Shown in pieces: positions 60,333-64,000 of a DNA stretch of 64,000 nucleotides; the first letter of the stretch is position 1; every line of letters begins with the position of its first letter. The position numbers and the translations under genes are program-made. The notes under the pieces were generated by a model, which worked only from the letters and a program-made list of their open reading frames with translations, made no database searches and was not told the origin of the DNA. This DNA is from Naganishia liquefaciens (Eukaryota; Basidiomycota; Tremellomycetes; Filobasidiales; Filobasidiaceae). The stretch lies in contig BLZA01000030.1 in NCBI GenBank assembly GCA_013423385.1, positions 1,257,168 to 1,321,167 of the forward strand. Reading direction: 5' to 3'.

Positions 60333-63168
60333 CTATGCGCCCGAATGTGCATGCCATCTGCAGCAGACCTGTCAGCTTGCATCCAGCCACACAGCACCGC
60401 ACTCACGCCTCGTTGAGAATGCCAAACACCGAGTTGGCAATCATGCGCTGCTGGACCGAACTGTTGCTCGCGTTCAACTGAACACAGCGGTCAGCCTGCA
60501 CACCCGCGCTTGTGCTCATGCACTCACCTTGTCCGGATGCAGTCTTCCTATGACCTTCATGTAGCTGATCTTGAGCTGCTTGTCCGTAATGAGCTCGGCC
60601 ATTCCCGGCCGCTTGACGTCCTTCCACAGCGCCTCGTCCTTGTTCAAAACCATATCGAGACTGGCCAGCAATCCTCGCAGATTGGTTTCCTTGCCTTTGC
60701 TCCATGCTTCAATCTGCTTATCCACTGAATCTTTGCTGCGCAAACGGAGATCCTCTTCCGACTCTGCAGCGCTCGCGGCAGCACGCATCGCCGCGACTCC
60801 GGCCGAGTCGGCAGGATTCGTCGGCGGTGCTGCGGGTTTTACCTTCGCCGCCGGACGTGTCGGTCTCGGTATCGGAGCGGCCGCTCGAGGTACCTCTGAT
60901 GCTCCCGTGTCCAACGCAGTGCACATCTTTCCAGCCCGGGTTAGCCCTTCACCGATCATCTTACGCGTATTAGCTCCGCCAACAGCGGCAAAGACAACGG
61001 TAGCAGCAGCGACGCTCATGGCCGATTGCCAGTCCTCCTTGGCTTGCTTCCACTTTTCTCCCATCTCGTACGCGCTCGCTCGTTTACATAGAGCCTTGAT
61101 GAGACCATCTGCAAGCTTGACATCCTTGACAGCGTCGTCATCATCCAGCGGTGCCTCTTTGGCCGGATGGTAATCGAGGCCGACCAGCGTGATGGCACTC
61201 GTGCAATCTTTTATTGCGCTCGAGTGTTCACCTTGTTTGAGGTACGCCGCAGCGCGATTGGTATACAGCGGCACCCGAAGCAAGTGATCCGTCGGCAGCG
61301 CCTCCAAGGCCCGCGTATACGCTTGCAAGGCATCATCGTAAGCGCCAAGCTTGAAATGCGAGTTTCCGCTCTCCTTGAACGCCGCTGACGCGGAGACTTG
61401 AGCGGCAGTTGCGCGAGTGTACGAACGTCGTCTGAGTGGCTCCGTGGGAGCTGCGGCAGGTGCTGAGGTCGGTCGTCCTGAAGCGACCAGAGATATGGGC
61501 TTGGCGGCGATTGGCGGTTTCCGTCTCGCCGGCGAACGGTAAGGCTGTTCTCTAGACTCCACGGAGGCATCGACGAGCAGGTTTGCCTGTCGAGGACGAT
61601 TTTCCACCGGTGGCGCAGCCGGTGACTCTGGCGTCCGTGTCGTGCGGCGAGGTGGCCGATCTTCATCGTCGGAGTCGACAAATCGGTTTGATTCCGAGCG
61701 CCGTCCGTTCCTGCCGGGTTGCTCCGATGCGTGGGCCTCAGCCTCGGCATCAACCATCCACCGAGGCCTTCCATCTGCCGCCTTGCCCTTTCCGTCTCTC
61801 GCTCCGCGATCCACCGCCGCCGCCGCCGCCGCCGCCGCCCTCTCTTCGTAGAGCTTTTGCGCCCTTTCCTTGCCAACGTTCCATAAACTGTTTGCCTTTG
61901 AGAACACACTCATCCCGACCGCAGACGCCTGCGCCAGAATCTTGTCCGCCTGCTCTGCAAAGGCCACTTCACCATCCTCGGTCGGTCGCCTATCGCCGCT
62001 CTCTGATGTGCCTACGGTCGAGCGTGACGGTCCTTGCCTCCTGCGCCGTCGTCTTTCCCGTTCCGCGGCGAGCCGATCGGCTTCCCGTCGCTCAAGGTCG
62101 TCTTCATTTCGATGTTCCGAGACACGTCCTTTGGCTAGCAGCATTTCGAGCGCAGCCTGTACATCGATCCCTGTGCTCGTCTGCGCAAGCGCTTCCCTTG
62201 CCTGGGTCGGCGCGAATCCCATTTCGACGATCTGGCCGATAATATGCGGCGGTGGCGAGGTAGGACGCGTGTGCTCGGCACGACGGGTCTGCCGTGGATG
62301 ATCGTCAGGCTACGTTCAAGGGGAATGCAAGCCTACCCACCTTTTGCACCTGGACTGCACTCTCCTGCTCTACGGGCTTTGACAGCAGACCCAGCACATC
62401 CTCGTCGGCCGTTGCTTCTGGGCGCCCCTTTCCGTTCGTTGCTGGTGGTTCATTCGAGGTAGGAAGCTCGCTTTCGAAGATGGCCATATCCCATGGATCC
62501 TGCGCCTTGGAGTCTGGCAGCGGTGAGCTAGAGTTTGATTGGCTAGGTGCAGCCGTCTTCTGCGGTGCCAGCAGATCATCAAAGTCCCACGACGCCGCCT
62601 TCGCAGATACTGATGGTGTCGGGTTGACGACGCCAGTCGAGGGCGGTCGGGTGATGGGTCGAGACCCGGCCAAGGAAGCCGCTTTCCCCATCGGTCCGGG
62701 TTGAATCATCGGCGTCTTGACCGTCCCCGACGCACCGGCATGACCCCAACTCTCAAAGTTGAACGCGTCCCGCTCGCGCTGCTCCTTTTCCTGTCGCTCT
62801 CGATCCATCTTGCGCCGTCTTTCTTCCAAGCTGAGGGCCGTATTTGGAGTCAAAGTTGATCCGCTCGCCGAGGACATGGTAAACAGGCTTTGAAAGGCAT
62901 CCTCCTTGGGCGCAGCAGAGGACGGTCGTTGCAAAGGTGTAGTCGTGCGTGACGGGACTCCGCTGCCAAGTCCCGCACCTAGAGCCGAGCTCGAAGCGGA
63001 GAGGTTATAATTCGCTCGTGCCGCATGAGGAGCTGACGATCCCTGTAGAAACGGCGAAGCGGTCCGACTTGTGAATGACGATAGCGCCGGAGTCGTGCTC
63101 GACGCCTGGAGGTCGCGGTTTGGACCGGCCGCAGGGGCATCAAAGGAAAGGTCGAGGAGGTCGTCCAT
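60333..63168 (-). CDS. SWA2: Auxilin-like clathrin uncoating factor SWA2
   Basis: Co-chaperone that brings Hsp70 to clathrin coats. The start is MDDLLDLSFDAPAAGP at 63168; the C-terminal exon stops at 60333. Architecture: Ser/Pro-rich clathrin- and adaptor-binding start (DLLDLSF, SWDFDDLL, DPWDM motifs), then a UBA-like segment HIIGQIVEMGFAPTQAREAL, then charged disordered sequence with a poly-Ala block coded by (GCC)n, then three TPR repeats (FKESGNSHFKLGAYDDALQA, LYTNRAAAYLKQGEHSSAIK, KRASAYEMGEKWKQAKED), and the J-domain WKDVKRPGMAELITDK with HPDK. The order UBA-TPR-J is that of yeast Swa2. A 3' tail exon LNEAWHAHSGA closes the frame. Confidence 0.93.
61814..61839 (-). repeat. GCC/GGC trinucleotide run, poly-Ala in SWA2
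   Basis: About nine GCC/CCG triplets in a row, read as Ala on the minus strand within the SWA2 coding region. Length variation would alter only the poly-Ala linker. Confidence 0.85.
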
Positions 63169-63450
63169 GGTGGAGCGCCGGGCGCTGTGTGCGGGGTGGG
63201 GATGGGTCCCGGGGCAGCGAGATGAAGCGAGTCGACGACGACAAGAGATGAGGTGGCCGTCGCGGTCTCCGTCGGCGCGCTCGATCGCCCACTCTGGCCA
63301 CGCGACGACGACGACGACGACGACGACTTTCTCCCTGCTCCTCCTCCTGCTGCTGCCCTAGACGGCTTGCTCGTCTCGTCTCGAGACATGCGCATGAGAT
63401 GCACGACCCCTATAATGGGAACGAAACGCAAAGGAACCAAAGAGATTGCG

Positions 63451-63481
<31 letters not shown>

Positions 63482-63606
63482 TGCAATCATGCAATAATGT
63501 ACACACAGCGCACAACAAGAATCGCAAGAGTCTAGATCGTTGAGCCATCTCTCGTTTCTCTCGCCCAGATTCCTATCGCGCGTCCCGACTCATCCCGTGG
63601 CCGATC
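63169..63606. promoter_or_regulatory. Intergenic SWA2 promoter with A27 and (GAC)8 tracts
   Basis: The 438 nt between the stop of the uL30m gene and the start of SWA2 (both minus strand) carry a (GAC)8 run at 63304-63327 and a perfect run of 27 A at 63451-63477. Long poly(dA:dT) tracts deplete nucleosomes in fungal promoters, so this may mark the SWA2 promoter. No gene is seen in the short open frames. Confidence 0.55.
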
Positions 63607-64000
63607 CTACAGCCTCGCGCTCCCCACGACATCCCAACCCCTGCCCTCTCCTTTACTTCCATTCCTCTTGACAACCTCTCTCTCCCCGACCTCCTTGCTC
63701 ACATTTCTGACCTCGACCAACTCCTTGACGGCGAGAATCATACCCGCGCACGTCTCGGAGAACGGATGAAGCACGGACCGATGCAGTTTCGGGTTGGCGC
63801 TCGCCTTGGGCCCGCGCGGGTAGAAATGCTTGGTGGAAGGGAGGAATCCGAGCGAGGCGAGCGTGCGTTTGGTTGTATCTGGTAGACCGATTGGCGAGCG
63901 CTTGAGTGTGATGAGGTAGTGCGTGGCGTCCGCGGAAGAAGACGATGCTGGCATGGCAGGTCCTGCTGAGGATGACGAGGTCTCGCTCGCGGTAGAAGCG
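63607..64000 (-). CDS. Mitochondrial ribosomal protein uL30m, partial
   Basis: Large-subunit mitoribosomal protein of the L30 family (MRPL33 in yeast). On the minus strand the sequence reads [26 protein letters not shown], then [20 protein letters not shown] and [20 protein letters not shown], the uL30 ferredoxin-like core. An ATG at 63954 is possible, but the frame stays open through the window edge with Ser/Ala/Thr-rich residues that could be a mitochondrial presequence, so the 5' end may lie outside. The tail is Lys/Gly/Glu-rich. Stop at 63607. Confidence 0.85.
   Translation of the reverse strand, partial: ASTASETSSSSAGPAMPASSSSADATHYLITLKRSPIGLPDTTKRTLASLGFLPSTKHFYPRGPKASANPKLHRSVLHPFSETCAGMILAVKELVEVRNVSKEVGEREVVKRNGSKGEGRGWDVVGSARL

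Noticed and set aside
61583-62242. 219-codon plus-strand frame opposite SWA2
   Set aside because: Pro-rich shadow of the SWA2 coding strand caused by the GCC-rich sequence.
63253-63543. 96-codon frame with poly-Asp and poly-Lys
   Set aside because: It is produced by the (GAC)8 and A27 repeats in the SWA2 upstream region.

Overview
The window is nuclear DNA of a filamentous or yeast-like fungus, most likely a basidiomycete; an assignment to Tremellomycetes is only an inference. The reasons are densely packed genes on both strands, many introns per gene (mostly about 45-90 nt, GT...AG), pyrimidine-poor acceptors, several exons of only 10-33 nt, and protein families with fungal architecture (a gephyrin-type CnxE fusion, VTC1, ORM, TVP23, ERJ5, SWA2, an N-terminally extended PXA-domain protein). 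No rRNA, tRNA, CRISPR, insertion sequence or recognisable transposon or virus-like element was found.

Layout. 1-8.4 kb: 3' part of a UPF1/IGHMBP2-type helicase, a relic copy of an aconitase segment, an MCH1/nodulin-like MFS transporter and an intact mitochondrial aconitase. 8.5-15 kb: a PXA-domain membrane protein, a small putatively myristoylated protein and the molybdenum-cofactor enzyme CnxE. 15-22.7 kb: an unknown protein, Golgi TVP23, a SAM methyltransferase, a DUF4504-like protein and mitochondrial MIX23. 22.7-30 kb: a 2 kb gene-poor stretch, an unknown 450-residue protein, VTC1 and the TFIIIC subunit TFC1. 30-36.6 kb: small, conserved housekeeping genes: ribosomal eL29, histone H2A.Z, SNARE BET1, ISD11 and ORM. 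36.6-44.5 kb: a 7.8 kb gene desert with an AT-rich core. 44.5-64 kb: ER J-protein ERJ5, checkpoint loader RAD17, a BSD-domain protein, flippase NEO1, a membrane J-protein, eIF3d, auxilin-like SWA2 and the 3' part of mitochondrial uL30m.

The genes are mostly unrelated housekeeping functions. Themes that recur are the early secretory pathway and Golgi (TVP23, BET1, ERJ5, NEO1, SWA2, ORM), mitochondria and Fe-S biology (aconitase, ISD11, MIX23, uL30m), and divergent pairs with short shared promoters (VTC1/TFC1, H2A.Z/BET1, ERJ5/RAD17, BSD/NEO1, methyltransferase/DUF4504). Nothing resembling a defence island or biosynthetic cluster is visible. The most unusual signals are in gene structure (micro-exons, three GC-AG introns), the aconitase relic, and the AT-rich gene desert that could be a centromere. 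Gene models were joined by hand from splice sites and reading-frame continuity; exon coordinates are given where the phases close exactly.
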